Part shown: positions 31,821 to 40,383 of the stretch, piece by piece
Layout: each line of letters begins with the position of its first letter
Position numbering within the stretch: the stretch's first letter is position 1
Source of the DNA: Peribacillus sp. Bi96
GTDB taxonomy: Bacteria; Bacillota; Bacilli; Bacillales; DSM-1321
Direction of reading: 5' to 3'
Assembly: GCF_918698115.1 (NCBI RefSeq)
Contig: NZ_CAKKLV010000004.1
Coordinates: forward strand, 186,001-250,000
Length of the DNA stretch: 64,000 nt
Made by a program: the position numbers and the translations under genes
The notes under the pieces: generated by a model
The model's database searches: none
What the model saw: only the letters and a program-made list of their open reading frames with translations
What the model was told of the DNA's origin: nothing

Positions 31821-31991
31821 ATGGAAAGTAAAATTGAAGTAATCTCGACAGTCAGGCTGCAACATTCTCCTGATCTGTATAAAATCGTGGATTCTTTGAA
31901 CCGAACATTGAAAAAAGATGACTTAATGTTTGGTTTGGCATTGGATTCCGAAGATCAAGAAAAAGCGATATTTACAATTTATCGTACATAG
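31821..31991 (+). CDS. ypmA: Small DUF4264 protein YpmA
   Basis: 56-residue protein starting MESKIEVISTVRL and ending AIFTIYRT, very close to B. subtilis YpmA. Cytosolic and of unknown function. GGAGGGG lies 8 nt before the ATG. It is 18 bp before ypmB, in the conserved dinG-ypmA-ypmB-aspB order. Confidence 0.9.
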   Translation: MESKIEVISTVRLQHSPDLYKIVDSLNRTLKKDDLMFGLALDSEDQEKAIFTIYRT

Positions 31992-32009
31992 AAAGAGGGA
32001 AAAACAGCT

Positions 32010-32486
32010 TTGAAAAAATGGTTGATTATTGCTTCTATCCTAATCCTTTGTTTTATCGGATTTGTCAGCGGGGCATATATTAAAGCGTTACAGCCTAAAA
32101 AAGAAGCTGGTAATGAGGCTTTTGAAAAGGCGAAGGAAGAGGGCGGCCTTGTATCCATGGACGAATACTATCTCTATAATGGGCAGGATTCATATTCCGT
32201 CATCATTGGTAAGGGAGAAAAAGGGACTAAAAAAATAGTCTGGCTTCCCAAAGATGAGAAAAAAGAGATAGTAGTCGAAAACTATAAAGATGGTAAATCA
32301 AAAAAAGAGATCTTAAGCATTGTCAAAGAAAAGCTAAACCCACAAAAAATCATTTCAGTCAAGCTTGGCATGGAAAAGAACGTTCCACTTTGGGAAGTAA
32401 CGTATCTTGATGAATCAGAGCGTTTTAACTATGATTATTATGATTTTAAAACTGGGGAATGGCTTAAGTATTATCGAAGCATATAG
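32010..32486 (+). CDS. ypmB: Membrane-anchored protein YpmB (DUF5590/PepSY-like)
   Basis: 158 residues with an N-terminal signal anchor (WLIIASILILCFIGFVSGAY) and an external alpha/beta domain ending in YLDESERFNYDYYDFKTGEW, the PepSY-like strand pattern. The start is TTG after GAGGG. Function unknown; sits between ypmA and aspB. Confidence 0.85.
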   Translation: MKKWLIIASILILCFIGFVSGAYIKALQPKKEAGNEAFEKAKEEGGLVSMDEYYLYNGQDSYSVIIGKGEKGTKKIVWLPKDEKKEIVVENYKDGKSKKEILSIVKEKLNPQKIISVKLGMEKNVPLWEVTYLDESERFNYDYYDFKTGEWLKYYRSI

Positions 32487-32505
32487 AATGGAGGATTAAT
32501 TTAAA

Positions 32506-33690
32506 ATGAAATTAGCGAATCGGGTTCAATCATTAACGCCATCTACAACTTTGGCCATCACGGCAAAAGCAAAGGAGCTTAAAGCTCAAGGTCTTGATAT
32601 TATAGGTTTAGGGGCCGGAGAACCCGACTATAATACGCCTAAACATATAATAGAAGCAGCTGTTCAATCCATGAATGAAGGTCAAACTAAATACACGCCA
32701 TCTGCTGGTCTTCCGAAGCTCAAAGAAGCAATTGCCGCCAAATTAAAGCGTGATCAAGGTTTGGAATACAAGCCTTCTGAAATTTTAGTCGGCTCAGGTG
32801 CTAAGCACGCTCTTTACACATTATTTCAAGCGATTCTGGATGAAGAAGATGAAGTCATTGTACCAATCCCGTATTGGGTAAGTTATCCAGAGCAAATCAA
32901 GCTTGCTGACGGAAAGCCAGTTTATGTGGTCGGTACAGAAGAAAATCAATATAAAATAACAAAAGAACAATTAGAACAAGCCATTACTGAGAAAACGAAA
33001 GCGGTTATCATCAACTCGCCAAGCAATCCAACAGGTATGCTTTATACCAGGGAAGAACTGGCGGCTATCGGGGAAGTTTGCCTGGCACATGATATCTTGA
33101 TCGTATCCGATGAAATTTACGAAAAATTGGTTTATGGAAATGCAACACATACATCCATTGCAGAGATTTCACCTGAATTGAAAAAGCAAACGATCATCAT
33201 CAATGGTGTTTCTAAATCGCATTCAATGACAGGCTGGAGAATTGGTTATGCAGTAGGCGATGAGTCCATCATTAAAGCAATGACGAACCTTGCTAGTCAT
33301 AGCACATCGAACCCAACCACAACTGCACAATATGGAGCGATTGCCGCCTATGAAGGTTCGCAGGAGCCCGTAGAAGAAATGCGTCAAGCCTTTGAAAGCC
33401 GTTTGAATAAAATATATGATAAATTAGTTGAAATTCCAGGGATAAGCTGCATTAAACCACAAGGTGCATTTTACTTGTTCCCGAATGTTACACGCGCAGT
33501 TGAATTAACAGGTTACAGCAATGTCGAAGATTTTACGACTGCATTGCTGGAAGAAGCAAAAGTGGCAGTTATTCCAGGTTCAGGTTTTGGTTCACCTGAT
33601 AACATCAGGCTATCTTATGCGACTTCATTGGAACTTCTTGAAGAAGCTGTTGAAAGAATCCATTCATTCGTTAAATCAAAAATGGCATAA
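32506..33690 (+). CDS. aspB: Aspartate aminotransferase
   Basis: 394-residue class I-gamma PLP aminotransferase. GLGAGEPDYNTP, substrate/PLP motifs NSPSNPTG and SDEIYEKLVY, and the Schiff-base lysine in NGVSKSHSMTGWRIGY (around residue 239) are intact. GGAGGATTAATTTAAA precedes the ATG. In B. subtilis asnS follows directly; here the catabolic island intervenes. Confidence 0.95.
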   Translation: MKLANRVQSLTPSTTLAITAKAKELKAQGLDIIGLGAGEPDYNTPKHIIEAAVQSMNEGQTKYTPSAGLPKLKEAIAAKLKRDQGLEYKPSEILVGSGAKHALYTLFQAILDEEDEVIVPIPYWVSYPEQIKLADGKPVYVVGTEENQYKITKEQLEQAITEKTKAVIINSPSNPTGMLYTREELAAIGEVCLAHDILIVSDEIYEKLVYGNATHTSIAEISPELKKQTIIINGVSKSHSMTGWRIGYAVGDESIIKAMTNLASHSTSNPTTTAQYGAIAAYEGSQEPVEEMRQAFESRLNKIYDKLVEIPGISCIKPQGAFYLFPNVTRAVELTGYSNVEDFTTALLEEAKVAVIPGSGFGSPDNIRLSYATSLELLEEAVERIHSFVKSKMA

Positions 33691-33698
33691 TTTTTATA

Positions 33699-33745
33699 AA
33701 AACCTGCAGACTTCTTGGCAACATGAGGATCTGCAGGTTTTTTTT
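33699..33745 (+). terminator. Terminator after aspB
   Basis: AAACCTGCAGA..TCTGCAGGTTTTTTTT. Confidence 0.88.
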
Positions 33746-33840
33746 GTTGGAAAATATTGAAGCAGTCCATGTTTAGAAGAGGTCATGAAATTTCAAAAGG
33801 TACAGGAAACTCATCAAGGAAGTTTGTTTGCTTTTAAAAT

Positions 33841-33960
33841 TTGACCGTTGCCTCCAGGCACTCGCTTTCCGCGGGCTGTCCGCCCTCGGCGCCTTTGCGC
33901 CTGCGGGGTCTCCCTTGGGCGCATATTCCCGCAGGAGTTTCGAATACCTGTTCTGGTCAA
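33841..33960. repeat. GC-rich Bacillaceae intergenic palindromic repeat
   Basis: A GC-rich block in an AT-rich genome, bounded by TTGACC and GGTCAA. It contains CACTCGCTTTCCGCGGG, an inner hairpin GGCGC-CTTT-GCGCC and CCCGCAGGAG, which pair in inverted order. I recognise this pattern from many Bacillus-group genomes as a dispersed non-coding repeat. It lies at the left edge of the island. The roughly 630 bp between aspB and gntR hold this repeat, three hairpins and the gntR operators, and no gene. Confidence 0.65.
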
Positions 33961-34098
33961 CTTTGTTTTAACAGGTAGATAGAACTCCTTTTGCCTACAG
34001 TCTTTTTTTAGTATTAAAACTTGAGGGATAAGGATGCTATCTTTCCAGACATGCGAAAACCAGAAGCTGTTGCCGCAGATACAGCTTACTAAACACCA

Positions 34099-34216
34099 AC
34101 CGTTATTCTCTATAACGGGTTCAAATCCAATAAAAACAAAAAGGTTTCGCAATGAGACCATTCCGAAACCTTTTTGTTTACAAACTGAAGCTCCCTTCAT
34201 CAAGGGAGTTTTTTTG
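34099..34216. terminator. Three consecutive hairpins before gntR
   Basis: CCGTTAT-TCTCT-ATAACGG (34100-34118), AAAAAGGTTTCG..CGAAACCTTTTTG (34137-34176, usable on both strands), and CTCCCTT-CATC-AAGGGAG plus T7 (34191-34215). The last two look like intrinsic terminators, insulating the island from aspB. Confidence 0.6.
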
Positions 34217-34258
34217 CCTCCTTCATTAAGAAATCTAGCTAGATATGATAAAACAAAA

Positions 34259-34270
34259 ATCATATATGAT
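34259..34270. promoter_or_regulatory. Operator O1, ATCATATATGAT
   Basis: Perfect 12-bp palindrome 33 bp (about three helical turns) upstream of O2; probable GntR-family operator. Confidence 0.5.
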
Positions 34271-34286
34271 TTTTAATAAAAATGGA

Positions 34287-34315
34287 TTGCAATCATATAT
34301 GATTTCATATATGAT
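34287..34315 (+). promoter_or_regulatory. gntR promoter, predicted leaderless start
   Basis: TTGCAA (34287-34292), 17 bp, TATGAT (34310-34315). The usual start point, 7 nt after the -10, is 34322, which is the A of the start codon. No ribosome site is present. Confidence 0.6.
34292..34315. promoter_or_regulatory. Operators O2 and O3 over the gntR promoter
   Basis: ATCATATATGAT (34292-34303) directly followed by TTCATATATGAT (34304-34315). They fill the spacer and -10, so binding should block RNA polymerase, implying autorepression. The same tandem arrangement recurs at 46696-46719. Confidence 0.6.
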
Positions 34316-34321
34316 AAAAAC

Positions 34322-34999
34322 ATGGAAGATAAAAACAAAAACCCCAGCAAAAAGCAAATAGCTTATGAGCACCTTCGTACATTAATATTGGATGGAACAT
34401 ACGGTTCTGGACAGCGGATCATTATCGATCAAATCGCGAAAGAACTGAGTTTAAGCCCGATTCCAGTCAGGGAGGCGATCAGACAACTGGAATCTGACGG
34501 TCTTATTCAATATAAGCCGTATAGTGGCGCAGTGGTTACAAGCATAAATGAGAGCGAATACATAGAAACGCTTTCCGTTTTATCTTTGCTTGAAGGCTAT
34601 GCAGCTGCCCTCAGTTCTTTAACGATGAATGATCATGATTTTGAAAATCTAATTAATTTAAACAAAGAAATGGAAAAAGCTCTCCATAACTTTGAATTAG
34701 AGCTGTTTGGTAAGTTAAACGAATGTTTTCATGCAAAAATTTATGAAAAGTGTGGAAATTCCTTTTTAATTGAGGAAATTAAACAATCGCAACAAAGAAT
34801 GAATAGAGTCAGAAAGTCCATGTTCACCATGGTGCCGCAGCGTGCAGTCCAATCCATTCGTGAACATGAAAGCATCATACGGCTTCTAAAGGAAAAAGCT
34901 TCTTTCGAAGAAATTGAATCATTGGTAAGAAAGCATAAGCTGAATGCCATTAGTACATTCAAGCAGAGGGCTGAAACTAATCACGATCAGGCACTTTAA
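34322..34999 (+). CDS. GntR-family regulator, FadR/FCD type
   Basis: 225 residues: an N-terminal winged helix (residues 10-75; IAKELSLSPIPVREAIRQLE recognition region) and an all-helical FCD ligand domain (from about 85). FCD metal-type ligands are suggested by HAKIYEKCGN and IREHESII. Likely effector is an aromatic catabolite such as the pathway's acids (inference). The ATG at 34322 is required, because no in-frame start exists before the HTH otherwise and the next Met is near residue 100. It has no ribosome site and appears leaderless. A terminator follows, so it is monocistronic. Confidence 0.85.
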   Translation: MEDKNKNPSKKQIAYEHLRTLILDGTYGSGQRIIIDQIAKELSLSPIPVREAIRQLESDGLIQYKPYSGAVVTSINESEYIETLSVLSLLEGYAAALSSLTMNDHDFENLINLNKEMEKALHNFELELFGKLNECFHAKIYEKCGNSFLIEEIKQSQQRMNRVRKSMFTMVPQRAVQSIREHESIIRLLKEKASFEEIESLVRKHKLNAISTFKQRAETNHDQAL

Positions 35000-35006
35000 T
35001 GACCTA

Positions 35007-35061
35007 GGCTTTGTTTTATAATAGTCGATTTGATTATCTATAAAAGCAAAGCCGATTTTTT
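35007..35061 (+). terminator. Terminator after gntR
   Basis: GGCTTTG.TTTATA..TATAAAA.CAAAGCC stem followed by GATTTTTT. Confidence 0.75.
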
Positions 35062-35110
35062 CACTTCTATTATTCCGAATATTCAAAATAATTAAAAGGT
35101 GGTAGATGAA

Positions 35111-36028
35111 ATGTACGAGGAAATCAAAAGTCGTTTAAGAGGTTCCATCGCTCCAGTGATCACTCCGTTTGATGACAAGATGGAAGTGGATGTAAAAGCA
35201 ATTGAAAGTTTAGTAAACTGGCATATTGAAAGCGGTTCCCATGGAATATCGGTATGCGGGACTACCGGGGAACCCAGTTCATTAACGATTGAAGAGCGGG
35301 AATTAGTGATGGAAACAGCTATTAAAACAGCAAATGCCCGTGTTCCGGTTGCACCAGGTACTGGATCTGCCAATCAGAAAGAAACATTGCATTTGACAAA
35401 AAGAGCACAGGAAATGGGTGCGGATGCCGCTTTAGTCATCGTTCCTTACTACAATAAACCGAATCAACAGGCACTTTACAATCATTTTAAGACAGTAGCT
35501 GATTCTGTTGACATTCCGCTGATCGTATACAACATACCTGGAAGAACGGCAACGAATTTAGAAGTGAAGACATTGGCCCGTCTTGCTGAAGATTGTAAAA
35601 ACATCGTTGGTGTAAAGGAATCCAATAAGGACTTCGAACATGTGAACCGTGTCTTACTGAATTGTGGAAGAGATTTTCTCTTATATTCGGGCATCGAATT
35701 ATTATGTTACCCAATGCTGACAATTGGAGGAGCAGGGCATATTAGTGCTACAGCCAATATCACACCTAAAGAGGTAGCGGAAATTTACAACCTTTGGGTG
35801 GAAGGTGATGTTGATAAGGCACTTGATCTCCATTATAAATTAATGCCTTTGAATGATGTTTTGTTTAAAGAAACCAATCCTGGACCATTAAAAGCGGCAA
35901 TGGGGATGATGGGAAAAATCAATCCTGCATTAAGACCGCCGATGGGCCCGCCTTCGGAACCTTTGGAAAGAGAACTGCGTGAAACCCTTCAATCATACGG
36001 ATTGATTGGCCAAGGCATCCAGTCATAA
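35111..36028 (+). CDS. DapA-family pyruvate aldolase, probable HpaI-step enzyme
   Basis: 305-residue TIM-barrel class I aldolase of the DapA/NAL superfamily. The Schiff-base lysine is in VGVKESNKDF (around residue 164), the catalytic Tyr in VYNIPGRTA (around 136), and CGTTGEPSSLT binds the pyruvate carboxylate. Lysine synthesis is an unlikely role given the setting in a homoprotocatechuate cluster. Retro-aldol cleavage of 4-hydroxy-2-oxoheptane-1,7-dioate to pyruvate and succinate semialdehyde is the natural gap, since no HpaI is present (inference). ATG 35111 is preferred to GTG 35099 from its AAGGTGG spacing. Confidence 0.75.
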   Translation: MYEEIKSRLRGSIAPVITPFDDKMEVDVKAIESLVNWHIESGSHGISVCGTTGEPSSLTIEERELVMETAIKTANARVPVAPGTGSANQKETLHLTKRAQEMGADAALVIVPYYNKPNQQALYNHFKTVADSVDIPLIVYNIPGRTATNLEVKTLARLAEDCKNIVGVKESNKDFEHVNRVLLNCGRDFLLYSGIELLCYPMLTIGGAGHISATANITPKEVAEIYNLWVEGDVDKALDLHYKLMPLNDVLFKETNPGPLKAAMGMMGKINPALRPPMGPPSEPLERELRETLQSYGLIGQGIQS

Positions 36029-36040
36029 TTTTTATAGAGT

Positions 36041-36080
36041 GGGAAGATTACAGAATCCTAATAATTCTTGTTATCTTCCC
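36041..36080. other. Intergenic hairpin before hpaE
   Basis: GGGAAGAT..ATCTTCCC with inner GAAT/ATTC pairing and no T-run. It may be an mRNA processing or stability element between the aldolase gene and hpaE. Confidence 0.35.
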
Positions 36081-36106
36081 AAATTAAGATTTAAGGAGGA
36101 TTTATC

Positions 36107-37621
36107 ATGCAAACTTTTCCCGTGAAAGATGTCCAGCATTATATCAATGGTCAATTTGTTGAGGGTACCTCAGGAAAAACATTTATAAATCTAAGCCCTT
36201 TTAATAATCAAGCAATCAATCATGTGGCTGAAGGGTTTAAGGAAGATATTGATAAAGCGGTAGCTGCTGCACGAGAAGCATTCGATAACGGTCCATGGAG
36301 AAAGATGAAAGTGGAAGAAAGATTGAAATATATTAATAGGATTGCCGATTTAATTGAAGAAAATGCCGAAGAAATTTCCTTTTTGGAATCACTTGATACA
36401 GGTTTGCCTATTAGCCAGACAAAAAAACAGGCAGCACGGGGAGCGGAAAATTTCCGGTTTTATTCTGAAATGGTGAAAAGCAGGCTTATCGGAGAATCGT
36501 ATCAAGTGGATGACACTTTCATTAATTATACGATTCATAAACCAATAGGTGTGGCGGGATTAATTACTCCTTGGAATGCGCCTTTCATGTTAGAAACTTG
36601 GAAGATCGCCCCGGCTTTGGCTACTGGTAATACTTGTGTCCTTAAACCTGCTGAATGGTCTCCCTTGACAGCCAATAAATTGGCTCAGATCATTGATCAA
36701 TCCGGTTTGCCAAAAGGCGTATTCAATATCGTTCACGGTTTTGGTGAGACGGCGGGGGCATCCATGGTTGCCCATCCTGATGTCCAGTTGATTTCCTTTA
36801 CCGGAGAGACGACGACTGGTGCTGAAATCATAAAAAATGGTGCCGATACGATGAAACGTTTTTCCATGGAACTCGGAGGTAAATCACCAGCGATCATTTT
36901 TGAAGATGCTGATCTAGAAAAGGCACTGGATTCAGTGATTTGGGGAATCTATTCATTCAATGGGGAGCGGTGTACGGCTAATTCCAGGTTATTTGTCCAT
37001 GAATCGATAATGGACCAGTTCGTTGTAGAATTGAAGGAGCGTGTTCATACTATCAAAATTGGAAATCCGATGGACCCAGGAACGGAGATCGGGCCGCTTA
37101 TCCATCGAAACCATTTTGATAATGTCTCCCGTTATCTGAAAATAGCAAAGGATGAAGGAGCAGAAATTGTAAGCGGTATTATACCGAGTGAATTCAAGGA
37201 AGGGAATTATATTGCCCCGACGCTGCTCTTGAACTGCACAAACGATATGACTGTAGCACAGGAAGAGATTTTTGGACCAGTCATGGCAGTCATTCCTTTC
37301 AAGACGGAAGAGGAAGTACTGAGAATGGCTAACGATGTAAAGTATGGGCTTGCTGCTTATGTATGGACCAATGATATGAAACGTGGACATAGATTTGCTC
37401 AAGCCGTCGATAGTGGGATGGTCTGGGTGAATTCCCAAAATGTAAGGGATCTGAGGATACCATTTGGAGGTTCGAAATATAGTGGGGTAGGACGTGAAGG
37501 AGGCCATTATAGCTTTGAGTTCTATACAGAAACCCAAGTTATTCATGTGGCAATTGGAGAACATCACATTCCAAAGTTTGGATCCATAAATCAAAATGCC
37601 GTTTCTTCTGCTGAAAAATAA
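36107..37621 (+). CDS. hpaE: 5-carboxymethyl-2-hydroxymuconate semialdehyde dehydrogenase
   Basis: 504-residue NAD-dependent aldehyde dehydrogenase. PWNAPFMLETWKIAPALA, SFTGETTTGAEI, catalytic-glutamate motif MELGGKSPAI (around residue 257) and catalytic Cys in FNGERCTANSRL (around 291) are present. By context, next to HpaD, it oxidises the ring-cleavage product CHMS. AAGGAGGATTTATC precedes the ATG. Alternative semialdehyde substrates cannot be excluded from sequence. Confidence 0.88.
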   Translation: MQTFPVKDVQHYINGQFVEGTSGKTFINLSPFNNQAINHVAEGFKEDIDKAVAAAREAFDNGPWRKMKVEERLKYINRIADLIEENAEEISFLESLDTGLPISQTKKQAARGAENFRFYSEMVKSRLIGESYQVDDTFINYTIHKPIGVAGLITPWNAPFMLETWKIAPALATGNTCVLKPAEWSPLTANKLAQIIDQSGLPKGVFNIVHGFGETAGASMVAHPDVQLISFTGETTTGAEIIKNGADTMKRFSMELGGKSPAIIFEDADLEKALDSVIWGIYSFNGERCTANSRLFVHESIMDQFVVELKERVHTIKIGNPMDPGTEIGPLIHRNHFDNVSRYLKIAKDEGAEIVSGIIPSEFKEGNYIAPTLLLNCTNDMTVAQEEIFGPVMAVIPFKTEEEVLRMANDVKYGLAAYVWTNDMKRGHRFAQAVDSGMVWVNSQNVRDLRIPFGGSKYSGVGREGGHYSFEFYTETQVIHVAIGEHHIPKFGSINQNAVSSAEK

Positions 37622-37652
37622 TCCGGATTTCATTAAAGAAGGGGAGAACACT

Positions 37653-38636
37653 ATGAATTTTTCCATTATTCGTGTTGCGAGAACGATACTTAATGTAACA
37701 GATTTAGACAAATCAAGAGCCTTTTATGTGGATGCTCTAGGGTTTATTGAAACGGAAAGAACAAATGGACACATTTATTTACGAGGTTTAGAGGAAGCGC
37801 ATCATCACTCGCTAATCTTGCAAAAGGCAGAAAAGCCAAGCGTGGAAGCGATAGGATACAAGGTTGAAAAAGAGGAAGACCTAATAGAACTGGAATCATT
37901 TTTCAAATCCAAGGGAATGAAAATGAAGTGGATGGAAGCAGGAACACAGCATGCTATAGGAAAATCGCTCCGTGTTCAGGATATTTCGGGCTTGCCGGTG
38001 GAATTTTTCAGCAAAATGGATAAAGCCGAGAGATTGCTGCAACGATTTGATTTGTATAGGGGTTCGAGGGTCCAAAGGATCGATCATGTGAATTGCAGTG
38101 TTCCAAATGTACAAAAAGCTTATGATTTTTATGTGAAAGAATTAGGTTTTGTCTGCTCGGAAGATACAGTGGATGAGTCGGGTAACTTATGGGCAACGTG
38201 GCTGCATAGAAAACAAACGGTCCATGATCAGGCATTCATGAACGGTGTTGGTCCAAGACTTCATCATGTAGGCTTCTGGCTGCCAGATCCGCTTGCACTT
38301 ATCCATGCCTGTGATGTGCTGGCCTCTCTCGGTTATGCACAGTCCATCGAACGGGGACCCGGAAGGCATGGTCTATCCAATGCATTCTTCCTGTATTTAA
38401 GAGATCCGGATGGACACAGAATCGAACTTTACAATGGAGATTACTTAACGTCTGACCCAGATAACGAACCGATTCATTGGGATCTGGATGATCCAAGGCG
38501 TCAGACATTCTGGGGGGCAAAAGCCCCGGATTCATGGTTTGATGAGGCGTCTACTGTCCTTGATATAATAACAGGCGAAGAAGTTCTTCTTGAAGAACCG
38601 ATCCTGGCAAAAAGTAAACCTGAATTCATCATTTGA
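37653..38636 (+). CDS. hpaD: 3,4-dihydroxyphenylacetate 2,3-dioxygenase
   Basis: 327-residue extradiol ring-cleavage dioxygenase of the two-domain vicinal-oxygen-chelate type. The metal triad His/His/Glu is seen in RIDHVNCSV (around residue 150), LHHVGFWL (around 211) and HRIELYNGDY (around 264). It resembles the Fe- or Mn-dependent homoprotocatechuate dioxygenases of Gram-positives. ATG 37653 follows AAGGGGAG. It lies 31 bp after hpaE. Confidence 0.9.
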   Translation: MNFSIIRVARTILNVTDLDKSRAFYVDALGFIETERTNGHIYLRGLEEAHHHSLILQKAEKPSVEAIGYKVEKEEDLIELESFFKSKGMKMKWMEAGTQHAIGKSLRVQDISGLPVEFFSKMDKAERLLQRFDLYRGSRVQRIDHVNCSVPNVQKAYDFYVKELGFVCSEDTVDESGNLWATWLHRKQTVHDQAFMNGVGPRLHHVGFWLPDPLALIHACDVLASLGYAQSIERGPGRHGLSNAFFLYLRDPDGHRIELYNGDYLTSDPDNEPIHWDLDDPRRQTFWGAKAPDSWFDEASTVLDIITGEEVLLEEPILAKSKPEFII

Positions 38637-38860
38637 AGACCGGAAGCAGGGGTGGATCATCGAGCGTCCCTTAAAAATGAACATGGGCACTCAGTGGGAA
38701 TTGGAAGAGAGAGTGCTCATGGTATGTGTGTTTCCATAACTCCTGTATGGGTAGTTTTATATCTTTTGATTACCAGTTGCGAAAAAGAACCGCTGGAAGT
38801 ATAGAAGGTCTGTTTGATGAAGTTATTAATAGAACCTTTCAAGAAGCAGATGAAAGGAAG

Positions 38861-39739
38861 ATGGAATTGGAGATCATTCATGTTTTGCACCCACTTTCCA
38901 GTTTATGTACGGCTAAAGCAGAACCGTGTGTGATGGTGCTTGGATTTTTCGACGGCGTTCATCTAGGACATCAAGAATTGATTAATCGAGCCAAAAAGAT
39001 TGCTTTGCAACAAGATTTAAAATTGGCAGTCATGACATTTTTTCCGCATCCAAAGCAAATCATAGGGAGTGATCAAACACCGAAAAAATATATTACTCCT
39101 TTAGTGCAAAAAGCAAAAATCATGCAGGAATTAGGGGTGGAAACCTTGATAGTCGTGAACTTCGATTCCGCATTTGCTAATCTTTCCCCTTTTGGATTTA
39201 TCCAGGAATATCTTTGTGGGTTTAAATGCAAACATGCCGTCGCTGGTTTTGATTTTCGTTATGGGTATAAAGGGGAAGGAAATATGGAAAAGCTGAAAAT
39301 CGAAGGAAAGAGATTTTTTGAAGTGACGGAAGTCGAGAAATTTGAAATTGCACACGAAAAAGTGAGTTCGACGATGCTTAGGAACTTGATTGAGAATGGA
39401 AGGTTTGCTGATATCCCGGCATATCTTGGCACATATTTTCAAAGTCACGGGACAATCAATTCCTCCTATTTCCGTTCCAAAAACCATCAACACTTCCTAG
39501 TTACATTATCAGAAGCATTTCTGACACCTCCACCAGGGGTTTATTTAATCGAGATGCAAAACGACGGAAATGTTTACGAGGGGATTGCCTATCAAACAAT
39601 GGAGGAATCCAATCAAGAGAGTTGGCATTTACAGTTCAATGATTATCTTCCCTTAGAAGATATGAAGATTCATATCAAGTGGAAATGTGAAAGCACAAAG
39701 AAGTTGAATCAGATGACAGATATGCGGGCCGTCTATTAA
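38861..39739 (+). CDS. RibF-like FAD synthetase with degenerate flavokinase half
   Basis: 292 residues from the ATG that matches the RibF N-terminus. The FMN adenylyltransferase half (about residues 20-180) has LGFFDGVHLGHQ, FFPHPKQI, and VAGFDFRYGYKGEGN, with a VSSTMLRNLI end motif, all intact. The C-terminal half keeps the RibF frame (YLGTYFQSHGTINSSYF, PPPGVYLIEM) but lacks the flavokinase signature GxPTAN, so riboflavin phosphorylation is unlikely. A dedicated FAD supply for the FAD-using HpaB enzymes is inferred. The frame is open 135 bp upstream (to 38726), so a longer form is possible. Confidence 0.75.
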   Translation: MELEIIHVLHPLSSLCTAKAEPCVMVLGFFDGVHLGHQELINRAKKIALQQDLKLAVMTFFPHPKQIIGSDQTPKKYITPLVQKAKIMQELGVETLIVVNFDSAFANLSPFGFIQEYLCGFKCKHAVAGFDFRYGYKGEGNMEKLKIEGKRFFEVTEVEKFEIAHEKVSSTMLRNLIENGRFADIPAYLGTYFQSHGTINSSYFRSKNHQHFLVTLSEAFLTPPPGVYLIEMQNDGNVYEGIAYQTMEESNQESWHLQFNDYLPLEDMKIHIKWKCESTKKLNQMTDMRAVY

Positions 39740-39775
39740 GAGAGAGCAGGCCATCAAAAGATATGGTCTGGGGCA

Positions 39776-39803
39776 GGGCAGCAGTGAGAATAAACTGCTG
39801 CCC
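39776..39803. other. Strong hairpin in the gap before the transporter genes
   Basis: GGGCAGCAGT-GAGAATAA-ACTGCTGCCC with no T-run. The 299 bp between the RibF-like gene and the DUF485 gene otherwise show no gene. This could be an attenuating or stabilising stem. Confidence 0.4.
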
Positions 39804-40038
39804 TATCTGTAAGCATAAGCGCCAATATGAAGAAGCGAAGAAATCAGGAGCGTGGGTTTAGAACCTCTTCTAGCAGATATTTTAAACACGAAGCCATCAA
39901 TTTGAATTTTCTATACTAAGGCTTGCTTTGGGTATGGTCCATTGAAAGAGGGAGTACTGTACTGTTTTCAATTGTGATAATCAAGACTGTTGCTCGGTTA
40001 CAGCCTTGGGAAATAAATGTAAAAAGAGGTGTGAAGTG

Positions 40039-40380
40039 ATGGTGCAGATGGAAAAACAAAACCATGAAGAATCCGAACAAACCAATCTATTAGATTATGA
40101 AAAGATTGTTGCTTCCAAGGAGTTTCAGCAGATGCTTTCCGGTAAAAAGAAGTTTGTCATCTCTTTTACGATTTTTTTTATGGGATATTCCCTGCTTTTG
40201 CCCTTCTTAGTTTTTTATACAGATATCCTGGATCACACTTTCATTGGAGACATAACATGGGCGTGGGTGTACGGTGTATCGATTACCGTTATGTCTGTAT
40301 GGGTTTGCAGCATGTATGTAAGGAAATCGGAGAAAATTGATAAGCAAATACAAGAAATCATCGAGAAAGAAGGGCTTTGA
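40039..40380 (+). CDS. DUF485 membrane protein, symporter partner
   Basis: 113 residues with two membrane helices (KFVISFTIFFMGYSLLLPFL and WAWVYGVSITVMSVWVCSMY) and charged ends. DUF485 proteins are typically encoded next to ActP-type sodium:solute symporters, as here (3 bp from the next gene). Probably a small accessory subunit. ATG 40039 is chosen for GAGGTGTG spacing. Confidence 0.8.
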   Translation: MVQMEKQNHEESEQTNLLDYEKIVASKEFQQMLSGKKKFVISFTIFFMGYSLLLPFLVFYTDILDHTFIGDITWAWVYGVSITVMSVWVCSMYVRKSEKIDKQIQEIIEKEGL

Positions 40381-40383
40381 TTT

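Noticed and set aside
33814..34263. 149-codon reverse-strand ORF
   Set aside because: It runs through the GC-rich repeat and two terminator hairpins and has no protein-like features.
35062..35110. Promoter and GntR operator directly before the DapA-type aldolase gene
   Set aside because: No ATCATATATGAT box and no convincing -35/-10 pair in this short AT-rich gap; expression may need an activator or readthrough.
36989..37711. 240-codon reverse-strand ORF inside hpaE
   Set aside because: Shadow of the hpaE reading frame; no ribosome site or family resemblance.
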